Below the pieces are notes generated by a model. The model saw only the letters and a list, made by a program, of their open reading frames with translations. It ran no database searches and was not told the origin of the DNA. Made by a program: the position numbers and the translations under genes. A stretch of 64,000 bases of DNA from Epichloe hybrida (lineage: Eukaryota > Ascomycota > Sordariomycetes > Hypocreales > Clavicipitaceae). Location: the NCBI GenBank assembly GCA_019022495.1, contig JAFEKR010000016.1, positions 806,001 to 870,000 of the forward strand. The letters are read 5' to 3'. This document shows, one piece after another, positions 47,620 through 59,245 of the stretch (position 1 is its first letter; each line of letters starts with the position of its first letter).

Positions 47620-49085
47620 CGGTGCTCTTCAATTCTAGACTGGCGTCCGTGATCCCTCATCAGTCTGCTCCGTACCCACGTTCACTCGTGTCCTGGTTCT
47701 GTGCCATGGCTCAGTTCGGTTAGTGAACTGCGGCTCCGGTGCCAAGTTGTGCAGCTCTGGAGTCAGAATAGTGACTGAATAGTGTCAGACTGTCAGTACG
47801 TGAGTAGTCCGTACGTACACCCTGTCTGCGCCGTCTCAGTGTGGTGATACTGGCCGGGCTTTCAGAACCCAGCTGGCACTTGGCAGCATCACCACCCGCT
47901 GCCGCTGACCCTATCATATTATATCTGGTCAGATTTTGACAAACCTGCCCTTTGCTCGGCTCCGTATCAGATTCTTGCCATCCCATGCTGGGAAAACAAA
48001 TCCGAAACTTGTCAGAAAACAAAGCGCCAGCGATAGATGCTAGACTCGGCCGGACCATCACGGCGGGCGATGCGAAGCCATCCTTCGACGACTTCGACGA
48101 CTTCGACTAACCGCACACCATTCACCATACGTCGTAGAAGCCCCTGGACGCGCAGGAACGTGGTGTTACGACCATAAGGTCGCCGTATGATATGATGAGG
48201 AGTCCAGGGACACTTGTGGGAGAGAAAGTCCTACCACGTCGATTTCGAGTCTATTTAAAGATTGCAGATGTCTTGAATATCTAAAAAAACTATGGAATAG
48301 CCCCGAGGATCCAAGCTTTCATCTCGGACAATTCTTTCAATCGGAGTCATCAGACGGGGGCTCGTTTGGGCACCTCTTCCGAGCACATTGAAGAGGTTGT
48401 ACATATGTACGTCCACAATCCGTACATCCGTAATTGTTTGCTTCTACGGAGTACAACGGAGTACTGTCCGGCTCCGTAGCAAGGTGAAGCACATGGTGCT
48501 ACAGAACCCCGGCTACGAGTGTTCATTGGCTGAAGGCTCCTTCCTTCTGCGTGCCAGGATGCCCCCAGTAGCCCGCCACGGCGCGTACCTTCTTGCCGAC
48601 CTTCGGGCGCTTGCACGAAGGCGACTATGTCGGCCAACAAGCCAGCTATCGCAACAAGATTGCTCACTTTGCATCGTTCGATAACACGTGGAGCCACCTC
48701 GAGCATCATGACAAGATCAACGCCAAGGGAAAGGCAAAAGAAATTGCCTGGAGTGTCAAAATCATCAACCTCACTGATCAACGTGAATCAAATAATGGCA
48801 AATAAACACGACGCCTTGACTTCCAACCTCTTACACGCATTCCATGTTGCCCACCTCCACTGACCATCAACAAGAACTTTCAAGACATTCATTGTCTCTA
48901 GGCCACTTTGCCGGGTTCTCCTTCCTCTTTACATGTGTGCGTTTGTGCTTGAATCTAAGACTAGTACAACTCGTGGCGCTGCGACCATGGACGTTTGTCT
49001 CCTCGTTTCTTGTCTTTTCGGTATGTGGTAAATCTTCATCAACTCATGACTTTGCAAGGTACGTGCTACGCAATACTTGTTCTAT

Positions 49086-50027
49086 TCACAACATGCCTTT
49101 GCGGATCTCATATTTGCGTTCTTCCCACAATGTCTTCCCAGTGCAGGAGCAAACGGTCTTGTCATTGTCCCAGACGCCCGCGCTTCGGGCAATAACTCCA
49201 ACCACGGTGTTGTCGTCGTTGACCAACGGTCCAGTTGTCTCGTCTTGCTTCGTCAGAACCATGGCGTGACCGATAATCTCCCATATTTGAAAGGGGCGGT
49301 CAAAAAATGCACTCCCTCGTCCATCTTCGCCGACGTCAACTGTGCCTAGGATGCCTTTCGCGTCTTTCTCCCCTCCGGACCAAACGGCTCCCGTCGATTT
49401 GGCTCCATCCTTGAGATCCCCGTATTCACGAATGGTTGCATGATATCTCCCAGGAACAACTCCGTGAACGATTAAATCCACGAGGCTTCTCCCTGAACTC
49501 ACTTGCACGATTCGTGCTAGACCTCGAACATGACGGTCTCCATGGGCTTCAGACCTCTGTATTCTGTCCGCAAATGTTTCAAGGATGCTCACTGCGGCAC
49601 CTGTTTTTGATCCCATGTTAGCATAGACAAACGCGAAAGCGGCACAATGGTCGCAAGGAGGTTCGGATGAAGTGGACGTCGCGCTTGCCGCAGGTATGCC
49701 AAGACTGGGGAGTATAATTCCCCGATCTAAACTAGTTGGATTACATACTGTCAGATGCGCCGGATCCACGCAAGATTGCATCCCTCCCTGTCGCTTGGAT
49801 AGCCTCAACTACGGCTGACGGCGCGGCTAAGTGACAGCATGATTTTCTTTAGTAAAGCGGCACACAGGATGGCTTGCGCGAATGTCTCCTGACTCACCGG
49901 AACCTTGCACAGAAATTAGTTGGTCATCCAAGTTTCCCTCGACTTTCGTGATGCCATCAAGCTTGTAGAGTGAGTCTGAAACTGCCTTGACACAGCCGTT
50001 ACAAGACAATGGCACGGCAAACACGGC
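49086..50027 (-). CDS. CCS1: Copper chaperone for superoxide dismutase (Ccs1), first exon unresolved
   Basis: Supported exons are 50027-49898, 49826-49749 and 49600-49086, in phase. They start AVFAVPLSCNGCVKAVSD: the N-terminal heavy-metal domain with its CxxC copper site. Domain 1 continues through APSAVVEAIQATGRDAILRGSGASDS. The SOD-like domain 2 follows (AAVSILETF, GLARIVQV), then the short copper-transfer tail VCSCTGKTLWEER with CxC. Splicing 49748-49592... more exactly 49748-49601 restores GASDSAAVSILETF. The initiating exon upstream of 50027 is missing: the acceptor GATAG fits, but no donor/ATG pair in phase was found with confidence (an ATG lies near 50100). Function: loads copper and oxidises the disulfide of Cu,Zn-SOD1 in the cytosol. 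Confidence 0.88.
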
Positions 50028-50737
50028 CTATCGTGCCACATGTTTCATCAGTACTGGGCGTTGCATAAGTGTGCGAACGGGAACTTGGGTGGAGTCATAT
50101 TCTAGACGACGACAAAGAAACCTCAAAGAAAGAAAACATGTCGAGAATGAGAAACGAGGCAGCTTCATCGGGCATGTATATCCATGTGCACTGCTACGAA
50201 AAGTGGAGTGGTAAGCCAAGAGAAATGTCATACTTGAAAGGAACAATCAGCAGTCATTTTCCCTGCCCGGAAGCTCGTGTCAGTCTGAGCGGATTGTTAT
50301 AACGGAAGATAAGTAGGTCGGGCCAAACCAGAGAGAACCGTCCTATGGTAAGAGCGTTGTTGGTAACCAAGTATCCTGTTACTAGCCCGAGAGAAGTAGT
50401 GAATAACATGGCCTTTGATGTTGTGCTGGCCAGAGACATTTTTTTATGCCCATTGCCCGCTTTGAAATCCACCCGACTTTTGCCGCCAACATGGCTAATA
50501 ATACCGCGGGCCTTCAACTCGGCCGTCGACATGGGGAAACGCGTGGTATCAGGTGACACAAGGTTTCCTGCTGAGTCAGCGCCATCTCACATCGAACTTT
50601 CCTTGGTTGTTCAAACACCACAACTCGAGAAATAGCCCGTCATCACATTGAATCGCAACCTTGATTCAGAGTTTGGCACGGCAAACCGCCTCTAGCGATT
50701 GATTGAAAGGTAAGACCCTTACCTGAGGCCGTTCAGC
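50028..50737. other. Divergent region between CCS1 and uL13m genes
   Basis: Should contain the missing first exon and promoter of CCS1 and the promoter of the mitochondrial uL13m gene. No separate gene was seen. Confidence 0.45.
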
Positions 50738-51373
50738 ATGTCTCAAACCCTTGGACTGGTAAGCTAAAGCTCTTGGAGAAACCCTCTTTGCAACCCTTGA
50801 TTTTCGAGATCACCTCCCGACTGAACATGCTTCTCTTCCCTCCTCCTCCTCTAGACTCGCCTCGCCTACTCTCGGGTATGGCACCAAATATCCGCGTCCA
50901 CGCCTCACCCCACTCTCACGACCCAACCTAATGTAACTCCGCCATCTCTCGGCCGCTTGGCCTCGCGAATCGCTGTAATCTTGATGGGCAAGAATAAGCC
51001 GATATGGGACCCCTCAACCGACTGCGGAGACTATGTAGTCGTTACAAACTGCGCCGCTCTGCATACTACGGGGAAGAAAATGTGGCGAAAGACATACTAC
51101 AGACACACAACGCGACCGGGAAGCCTGAAGGCACTCACCATGGATGCGCTCATGGAGAAGCACGGTGGCAGCGAGATCTTACGCAGAGCAGTGCGCGGCA
51201 TGCTGCCCAAAAACAGACTGCGGGACAAGCGACTGGCACGATTGAAAGCTTTTGAAGGCGAGGCTCATCCATACAAGGAGAATCTGGTGCGATTCGGCGG
51301 CGTTGTGGTTGGCAGCGAGGGATGGGACAAGGCCGTGGAGAAGATCCGGGAAACCGACAAGAAGCGGTTATAA
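50738..51373 (+). CDS. MRPL23: Mitochondrial large-subunit ribosomal protein uL13m
   Basis: Exons 50738-50758 and 50855-51373 encode 179 aa. Exon 1 supplies MSQTLGL and splices to TRLAYSRVWHQIS. The uL13 core follows: LGRLASRIAVILMGKNKPIWDP, CGDYVVVTNC, KMWRKTYYRHTTRPGSLK, and RRAVRGMLPKNRLRDKRLARLKAFEG. The yeast name for uL13m is MRPL23. The ~20 residues between HQI and LGRLA are less conserved, so an additional small intron there cannot be excluded, although the frame is open. Confidence 0.92.
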
Positions 51374-51838
51374 GGATGTGTAATACTGGACTTGCCACAA
51401 ACTGTGAAATACTTGTACTACATAGAAGATACTTTATTGGATCTGAAGCGTAGGGCATCTTGCCATCTCACGTCATTAGTTCCCATCGTCTGGCTAGGAC
51501 TGAAAAGAGCGACCTGGCGCTTTGCCATCGTTTTTTTGCTCCGGGGTCAAGAACACAAACAGGGATACACATTCCAGACCTTTTACTTTCGGAGTACTTT
51601 AAGCATAGCGCCTGTCGCATACGCATATTACGCACATGTAACGCAAATATATTAAGATCACCGTTGAGACCCCCCAAATAATATACAAATACCCCAAAGG
51701 CACCATGGTAATGCAAGTCGTAAAACTTGATGATAGTTGTAACCTCTGGCGTCACGTTGAATACAGCTCCAACTCTTGGTTTCCATCACTCACTCAGTCT
51801 TGCACCTTCCTTTCCCCATTTCTCCAGAGAAAACAAGG
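51374..51838. other. Convergent intergenic region
   Basis: 3' flanks of the uL13m and urate oxidase genes. Contains a CGGAGTACTTT word at 51591. No gene. Confidence 0.5.
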
Positions 51839-52826
51839 TCACAACTTGGCCTTTGTTCGAGAAACTTCGCATTTGATCAAGCCATTCGGGCAGGATTGAG
51901 GGACGTACACCTCGGCATCAGCACCAGTATTCTTGAAACCCTTGTGCCAGCTCAAATCTTGGTCGTCCATCAGCAAATCGAGAACAGCACAAAACGCACA
52001 TGTCGATTGGAAAATCGATGGCATGAGGGGGAAAGAACGTACCAAGCTCAAAGTTGTGCTTGTTGGGCAGAGAGTAGGAAACGCTATCGGTTTCTGGGAC
52101 AGCATCGAGAATCTGCTCACTCATCTTGTACATGGTGTTCTGGACGCTGGCACTGCTGTCTTGGGCAAAGAGCTTGAGCGTGATGTTCCTGGCCGCTTCC
52201 CAGGCCTTGTCAAACTTGGCTGAGCTCTGCTCGACCGCCGCGAGGTCGGCGAACCTGGTCCACTTCCAGCTTGCATCCACATCGGTGGCCAGAATGCGGT
52301 CCCAAGTCTCAGGCAGCGTTGTGTACTCGTCACGAACAAATCCGTGGAAAGCAGAGCCCGTCGTCTTGAGGACGGAGAGGCCCGCGATGGCGCTGGTGAT
52401 GTGAATGCCGTCTTCGCGGCTGACGCGAACCTCGACGTTGCGCGTCTCGCCGGCGTCCTTGACGAAGCTGTGGGGATGGGGCTTGCCATCCACATCCATT
52501 CGGACCCATCTATGGGTGATTACCTTGACGTTGGCAACGTGAATATGGCTGTACTTTTGAATGAAGTGACTGCCCAGAATGGAGGCATACAACTCCGGTG
52601 GGTTGACAGGGTGCTGCTTGGCCATGATGAAAGTGGTGTTCTTGATGGAATCGGTGGCGACCACGACACTGTTGTCGGCCTTGGTATAAGACGTGCTGAT
52701 ATCGCCTTCGAGAAGACAGCAGACGGTCATCTCAGTGAGGTTTTGAACACCAGTCGCCTGGTCGCGATCGACTTTGAGAACGCGGACATTGTCCTTTCCA
52801 TAACGGGCGGCAGACACGTAAGGCAT
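51839..52826 (-). CDS. Urate oxidase (uricase), peroxisomal
   Basis: Exons 52826-52043 and 51957-51839 encode 300 aa, close to the ~300 aa of Aspergillus uricase. It begins MPYVSAARYGKDNVRVLKV. Conserved blocks are CCLLEGDISTSYTKADNSVVVATDSIKNT (split here only for description), HRWVRMDVDGKPHPHSF, GFVRDEYTTLPETWDRILATDV and SYSLPNKHNFELDLSWHKGF, the last restored only by splicing. It ends KAKL, with AKL acting as a PTS1 peroxisomal signal. It converts urate to 5-hydroxyisourate in purine catabolism. The frame continues 31 codons upstream to 52919, but that extension is not family-like. Without splicing, the protein would end FQEYWC and lose the PTS1. Confidence 0.94.
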
Positions 52827-54356
52827 GTTGGGCTTGTCGAATCTGAGAAGAATTGGAGTATCTTGCCCTATTACAATGTGGTTAAAAAAAGCAGGTCGAG
52901 GAACGGGACTTGACATCAAGTTGTAGACACCAGGTAAAGTGATATGTTGTGTAGGCAGAGGTTGGCGACGAGAATGATGAAACCTGGGTGGGATGCGTGC
53001 CCAGTAAGGCCGCGATTTTTATAACTATACAAGACAATGATGCCGTCGGCCGAATGCGCCCCAGATACGGGGGATTGACCACGAGACTTCACTCCTTATT
53101 ACGGAAGAGTACGCTTTGAATTTGAATCTTGCTGCAGGGAATATTGCCCCGGCAGTTTGAGGCTGGCAAAGGAATTCTTTTCTTGTTGATGGCCAAAGCC
53201 GGGGTGGGGTTGGGCAGTGCCGCCCACCGCGCAGTGGGCAACTACGCCGGAGCCCGCCGAACCCCAGTTACTGACAACTGTAATCCGTACGGTGGGGTGG
53301 GTGTACGCGGGACACCGCAGCTGCGATTGCCTGGCGATATGAATAATAATAAAAGGAAAGAGTCGGGGGTCAGCGATGATAGGACGGTAGCCGCCATGTC
53401 TCATCAGCCAACTACCGTTTTCAAAGAGATATATTATCCGCAGTTCTACCAACAACAAGGGCGCGGCATCGGGACCGGAGTCTCCCCAGGTACTCCGTCG
53501 GAGTCCACTGTCCACTGTCCGCCACCATTTGACAGCTCAGCGTGCCCCACACCAGCAGGCCAGACTGCGTCAGCGCCACACCAACCACACCAACCACACC
53601 AACCACACCAACCACACCAACCCCCACACCACAGTACTTGCTTGCGCCCAACTTCCTTGCTACCTGGCAAGCAAAGCAAGCTAGCTCGACAGCCTCTGAG
53701 GATTGGAGAGCCTCAATAGTTCGTGGACTTCCTTTCTCTCTAAAAAGGCTCCTTCACGGCGCCTGTTCGCGGAACCACCGTTGTTTGTGCTGCAGTGACT
53801 TGGTTTTTTGGCGTCCAAAGGTGTGCCGTGCCGTTGCATCGACAAGGCTGTGTCAGATCTGCGGCTGTGTGACCTGTCCAGCTGCTCCAGCTTGCGTTCG
53901 CCAGTTCCTTCCTTGGTTCCTTGGACTTTGACCATCATCCAACTTACCAACTTCTGGTCTACTCATGCGGCGCATCCACTGCCTGCTATCGGCGACGACT
54001 TGATTGTTCAATTGGCCGCCTCTCGCGAACCACCCAAATCCAGACTTCAATCTCTCAAATGGTGCTCGGCAACCGACCATAATAAAGGCAGTCTGCCACA
54101 CATTCAACGTCATCGACCGGCTTGTTCGCTCGGCCAACTGCTACATCTCACCCCTCTTCGATGCGGCAAAGTCCGTCAGCAAACAAATCCAACACGAATA
54201 GTCCGTACATGACCAGCATTGCCTGCGACCCAAATCTTGCCCCCAAAGGAGAACTCGAATGCACAAACATAGACCAAGGGCGCGGCCCAAGTCGGCAGGA
54301 AGGTCACTCGTCCTCGCACAGGCGCTGTCTCGACTTCCCGTCGGTGCCGCTTCACA
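52827..54356. other. Divergent region between uricase and Rictor genes
   Basis: 1.5 kb of upstream DNA shared by two divergent genes. Several overlapping open frames (for example 53129-53719) are driven by repeat and GC content and have no family signal. Contains a 9-bp minisatellite at 53576-53620. Confidence 0.5.
53576..53620 (+). repeat. Minisatellite (CCACACCAA)5
   Basis: Five perfect tandem copies of a 9-bp unit. Confidence 0.95.
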
Positions 54357-57300
54357 ATGCCTAGTCAACCACCGTCTCAACATAATGCACAACACCCATA
54401 CCACCAGAACCCCATTCAAGTCGGCCGAACCAGCATAGATCGCGATGGAAGCGCTCTTCAACCCTCGAATGGCACTTCTAGTCGGAATGCAACGACGGCT
54501 TCAGCAGCCTCCTTTGCTCCTCGGGGCAGCAGTTTGAATCCCACCATTGGCCCTGGGAGTTTCAGCTCCGAGCTTCGCAGTCAAATCATGTCAAGCCGTG
54601 CGGGAAGCAGAGTTGACGTTGGCTCAATGTACACTGGAAGCATTATGGACAAAGTGGACGAAGATGGTGCGGACACCGCCACGCAGCAGGCGCTATCTGG
54701 TTTGAGGGAAAAGCTGAATCGAGAAATGAAAATCAAGGAAGGCAGCGAGAACATGCTTGAGGCTCTGAATATTAAAAAAGCGAAGCAGACCAAGGAACAG
54801 CGACAGAGAGTGGAGGCTGAATTGAGTGCGAGTAATTCTAGGATAAAGGAGTTGCGGCAGAAAATCTCAGATGCCCAACGAACGAAGCCAGCTCCCCCGA
54901 CAACGCCAACTAGAGCCCGAGCTCAGGAGACAGCATCACATTCGAATGGCTTACGTTCTTCTCCAAGTATTGCAAGGTCTGTCGCTGGGTCGGACATTGA
55001 CGAAAATGCCGAGAGCCCAACTTTTGCACTCGCAGAATTACTCCAAGCCCTTGAAGTAGAAGGCATGGCACCAGAGTACTACGTCAGCAGAGCAAATCAA
55101 CTTGTCGATCTTTTCAAGCGCCACCCTGCACTCAAGTACGATTTGGTTTGGGCAATCTTTGGGCTTCGAATGCAGATGATGCTGCTCAGCGAAAGTCGAG
55201 AAGTTGTAGCAGCTGGTTACCGCGTGGCTCGGTATGCCATTTCTGATGCTCCATCAATCAAGAGGATTCGCGGGTTCAATACAGACTTCTTGGTCATTAG
55301 GTGAGACATTATCATCTCTGGTGATAAATGTGGTGATTGCTCGTTACTAATCCGAGCCGTTAGATCTCTGAACAATTACCGCAAAGCTGACGTGGAGAGA
55401 GAGCAAGCTCTCAAGCTTGTGCGCGCATTTCTCGATGTGAAGGACGGCATCAAAGAAATATCCAGAGCCATTGTGCGAACCATTGTAGCGGTGGCGGAGC
55501 AAGGGGAAGACAGGAGGCCTGGAATACAACCAGCCGATCAAAGTCTCGATCGATTACGCCCAATCTGTGTCGAAACACTTGCTGAGATTCTAGTTCGGGA
55601 CCCGCCGCTGTTGATAGCATCTGGAGGTCTTGGCACGCTTTCAGAGGCGCTGGCAGAAGGAACCTACAAGTCTCCGGAAAGTCTAACTTCAGCCTTTTTG
55701 TTCCTCCTCGACGCGCCACAAAGACGCAAATATATCCTCCCTGGCTACGGACTGGATGTTGTTTTCACAGCCTTTACCGACCAATTGGCTGGTGCTGAAG
55801 GCATACTCAAGCAAAACTCAAGGGCTATTTCAGTTGCCATGAGATCATGGTCAGGATTAATGACCTTGAGCATGTATAACTTTCGGCCCATTCGCTCTCT
55901 AGTGGCTAGTTTACTCTTTCCCAACCCGTCCATCAGGGAAACGGTCCTAGATCTGCTCTTCTCGCTACTTCGCATTAAACCTCCGGCATGGGCGACATCG
56001 TTTTTGGCTGGACGGCGGCTCACCACGTATGGCCGCGTGGCCAACATGAAGTCTGCGGCGACTCGAGGTCGAAGTGCCACCATGGTCTTGGAAGAAGATT
56101 CTGGCGAACAAAGCTTTGTTGACCACTACACCGCTCTTCTTCTCGCCGTCTTGATCAAGGCTGATTTATTGGCGAGCTTGTTGCAGATAGCGCAAAGCGA
56201 AGAGGATCCCATGCTGAAACGCAAATCCACGTTGCTGATAGGAGAAGTTTTGAAGCTCGCAAGCCGGCTGCTGCCACCTTCCTGGAGCGCCGACTTACAG
56301 CTGCTGCCTGAGCTCTTCGCGGCAGCAGCAGAAATCAGCAATCAGGATCACTTCGTTGCCTCCGGCATCGTCTACCAAATCAGCAGCGTTAGCCGTATTC
56401 TCTATCGGAGCGCCCCATCCGAGTCATTGGCTGGAGCTCTCCCTTCCAGCGACAGCATGCGGAATTTGGGGCGACTTGACGATCAGCCAAAGATGGGCAA
56501 TGCTGCGGTCTCCCTCGACGATGCCACCTTTAGGCAGCTGCTCATCGATTCCGGTGTGCTCAATAGCTCCAATTTCGTCAAATGGAATTGGGAAATCATT
56601 GCCAAAGTAATCGACGGGCCTCTCCAGACCGGGAAACGCTTGGACGAGGCGATCAAAGCATCCAAGTTCATGAAACGATTGATGAGCTTCTACCGGCCCT
56701 TCAAATATAAATTCGCAGAGGTCAAAAACACAAGAAACACTCAAAAATACGTCAAAGCTGGATGCGCATTGATGCATTCACTGTTGCAATCTCCGGAAGG
56801 CATCAAGTTCCTCGCGGATAGCAAGTTGTTGAGGCAAATTGCCGAATGCCTCGCTCAATGCGACCCTGTAAGTGGCCTTCAATCTGTCCTGCCCCGATCC
56901 CTTGAGAAACAGTGCTAAACGTTGATCATAGACAAGTGGCCTCACTGCCCAATATCCAATGTTTTCCAGTGATCGGCTGGCAGATACGCTTTGTGGCGGG
57001 TACTTCCCGATGCTGGGAGTTCTTAGCAGCGAGCCGAAAGGATTGCTCCTGCTGGAAAGGTGGCGAATGTTCAACATGATGTACCACATACTGGATTTCA
57101 AGCAGCGACCAGACCTTATCAAACTTCTCCTTTCCAACTTTGATTACGGCCTACAGGGCCACCCACGAGTTTTGCTCTCAAAAGCTCTAACAGCGGCGAC
57201 CAAAGATATTCGAATCCACGCTACCAACGCGCTTCGGAAATGCACCATGAGCCCTGCAGTAGCAATCAACGGTGACAACGAAATCAGTGACGCGAAATGG

Positions 57301-58641
57301 GCCATCCGACTCCTCGTCACTCAACTGTATGATCCAGAAATTGAAGTCTGTTCGACGGCCATCAAAATCTTGGAGAGCGCTTGCAACAAGAAGATGTACC
57401 TAGAGTACATTGTTGAATGTCGTCCAGCCTTGGACCACTTGGGTGAAATTGGTGCTCCTCTGCTTCTGCGGTTCTTGTCGACCTCTATCGGATACCATTA
57501 TCTGGACGGCTTGGACTATATCAGCAATGAGATGGATGACTGGTTCCTCGGGCGGAACGATTCCTACGTAGGCGTCATTGAGGCGAGTCTCGCGCGAGCA
57601 TTCCTCTCAGACCCCGATGACAGCGGTCATCGCATCAGCTTTTTCGACGATACTGATGCGGAAGCCGAATTTCATGACAGTCATGTGCCGCCGCACTTCT
57701 ATCGAGAATTGACCAGAACCCGGGAAGGATGCAAACTTTTGAGCGACAAGGGTCACTTTGAAGAGTTTTCCAACACGATTCGCGAGCATGGGATGCAAAC
57801 CGAGGATCCGGAGCTCATCACCAAGGTCAAGGGTTGCCTTTGGGCTGTTGGAAATGTCGGATCGATGGAACTCGGCGCTCCATTCCTCGAAGCTACTGAT
57901 ATCGTCGGCAAAATTGTCAGGATTGCCGAGTCCCATGACGTGATGAGTCTACGTGGAACTGCTTTTTTCGTGTTGGGTTTAATATCTCGCTCTACACATG
58001 GCTTAGAGATCCTATCAGAGCATGGCTGGGACGCCAACACGACGTCGATGGGGACCTCGCTGGGACTATGCATTCCAAACGATCTGACCAAGCTGTTTTC
58101 CGTTGCTCCCTGGGAGCACGTCAACGTCGCATCAATCACTATTCCACACACACAACGCACAATACAAGAACAGCCTCCGGTCCGGCGAGCTCGGCCACCA
58201 CTAGAATCATACGAAGTCTCCCCTACGTTGAACGAAGACGAGGTCAACGAGCACATTCTGCAGCTCATTGTCGATCTTGGCAACATGGTTTTGTACAAGA
58301 AGACGCTGACGGAGTTGCAGAAGATCAAGCAACGCAAACCAGCTGCTTTTCGAAGCACAGACTTCTTCAAAAAGGTCATGGGCTTGATGGAATGGAACCA
58401 CTACAGACTTGGTGTCCGTAGGCTGGTGATTGACTTGTTTGAGAAGAATGTGATGCGCCAAATTGTATTTGGAGATGACGACAGCGAAAGCAGCGAGGCT
58501 AACAGTGCCGGAACAACAGGAGATGATGATGGTGGAGAAGGCAGTTCTGGTGATGATCGAACAGAAAGACAGAGGAGCATTAGCGAACCAACCGAGATGC
58601 CCTCCGTCCTCATGCCGGCCCCATTGCGGGTGCGTAGGTAG
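54357..58641 (+). CDS. TORC2 subunit Rictor (Ste16/Tsc11/Avo3 family)
   Basis: Exons 54357-55300, 55364-56867 and 56932-58641 encode 1,385 aa. The N-terminal ~100 residues are Ser-rich. A coiled-coil HR1-like segment follows (LSGLREKLNREMKIKEG to IKELRQKISDAQ). The Rictor N-terminal armadillo-like domain begins near LAELLQALEVEGMAPEYYVSR, and the large helical body includes YGLDVVFTAF and SNFVKWNWEIIAKVIDGPL. The third exon carries LAQYPMFSSDRL-like and GYHYLDGLDYISNEMDDWF blocks and the middle/C-terminal Rictor domain GCLWAVGNVGSMELGAPFL. The acidic Ser-rich C-terminus ends at RVRR. The protein scaffolds TORC2, which phosphorylates AGC kinases controlling actin and membrane homeostasis. An additional 5' exon cannot be excluded. 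Confidence 0.92.
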
Positions 58642-59245
58642 GTTGAGAAGAGCTTGCCTCTTTGAGCCCGGCCAGAGACGGGAGAGGTTGGGTTCAATGC
58701 TCTGAAGTCTGCAAACACTGACGCTGGATGGATGACTTCTCCCTTATCACGACATGTGTGTTGCTCGTGTCGTCTTGTTTATTCTTGAGACGCTACATAC
58801 AGGAAACTATGGGTACTTTGAGGCAGGACCTTGGTCTTTTGTTTTGAGCGGTATATATAATCTTGTGCAATTACGGCGCTGTGGTCACGGATATGGAGAC
58901 AGGACTCGACAGTCTGCAACATTTGGAAAACGGGATTAGCATACAGGCGAGTTGAGAGAAGATTCGTTCAATATGTGACTTGTCAGCGAGGAGTCGATTG
59001 ATGGTCGAGGCTTGAAATAAAATCTGTTCACCACGCGTTCATTCGAATTATGTCGTAACACCAGTTGTTTTATTACCATCGGCAGGGCCCCACCCAAGTT
59101 GGCGCTTCTTTTTATTTTCGCAGACCCCGCCTGCTAATAATGCGGGATTCATTCATTCAATCATTCATTCATTTACTCCAACAAGTCAGCGATCTTGGAA
59201 ATCCATCTTTGTATCTAATCTGAACGATACAAGGATACTAAAGTC
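58642..59245. other. Intergenic region upstream of the thiamine gene
   Basis: 3' flank of the Rictor gene and promoter of the thiamine gene. Contains an ATTC tandem run (ATTCATTC, near 59148-59172). No convincing thiamine-pyrophosphate riboswitch core was identified by eye. Confidence 0.45.

Larger units (their letters stand above)
46088..49085. other. 3-kb intergenic region with minisatellites and a possible coding remnant
   Basis: Upstream region of noxR and 3' flank of the copper chaperone gene. It contains low-complexity GA-rich DNA (47440-47500), TACGGAGTA-type palindromes and a CGACTTCGA repeat near 48085-48108. The plus-strand frame 48593-48805 reads protein-like (HEGDYVGQQASYRNKIAHF, ending at TAA 48805) but has no ATG in frame at its start, so it is at best a decayed gene or an exon. 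Nothing else is supported. Confidence 0.4.

Noticed and set aside
47122..47723. Several long overlapping frames on both strands
   Set aside because: They arise from GA-rich and (TG)n/(ATGCAAACC)n low-complexity DNA, overlap each other on opposite strands and show no domain.
52827..52919. 31-residue N-terminal extension of uricase
   Set aside because: Known fungal uricases begin a few residues before AARYGKDNVRV. The extension has no family similarity and probably is 5' UTR.
53129..53719. 196-codon plus-strand frame
   Set aside because: It spans the (CCACACCAA)n minisatellite, is low-complexity His/Gln/Pro at its end and has no recognisable domain.
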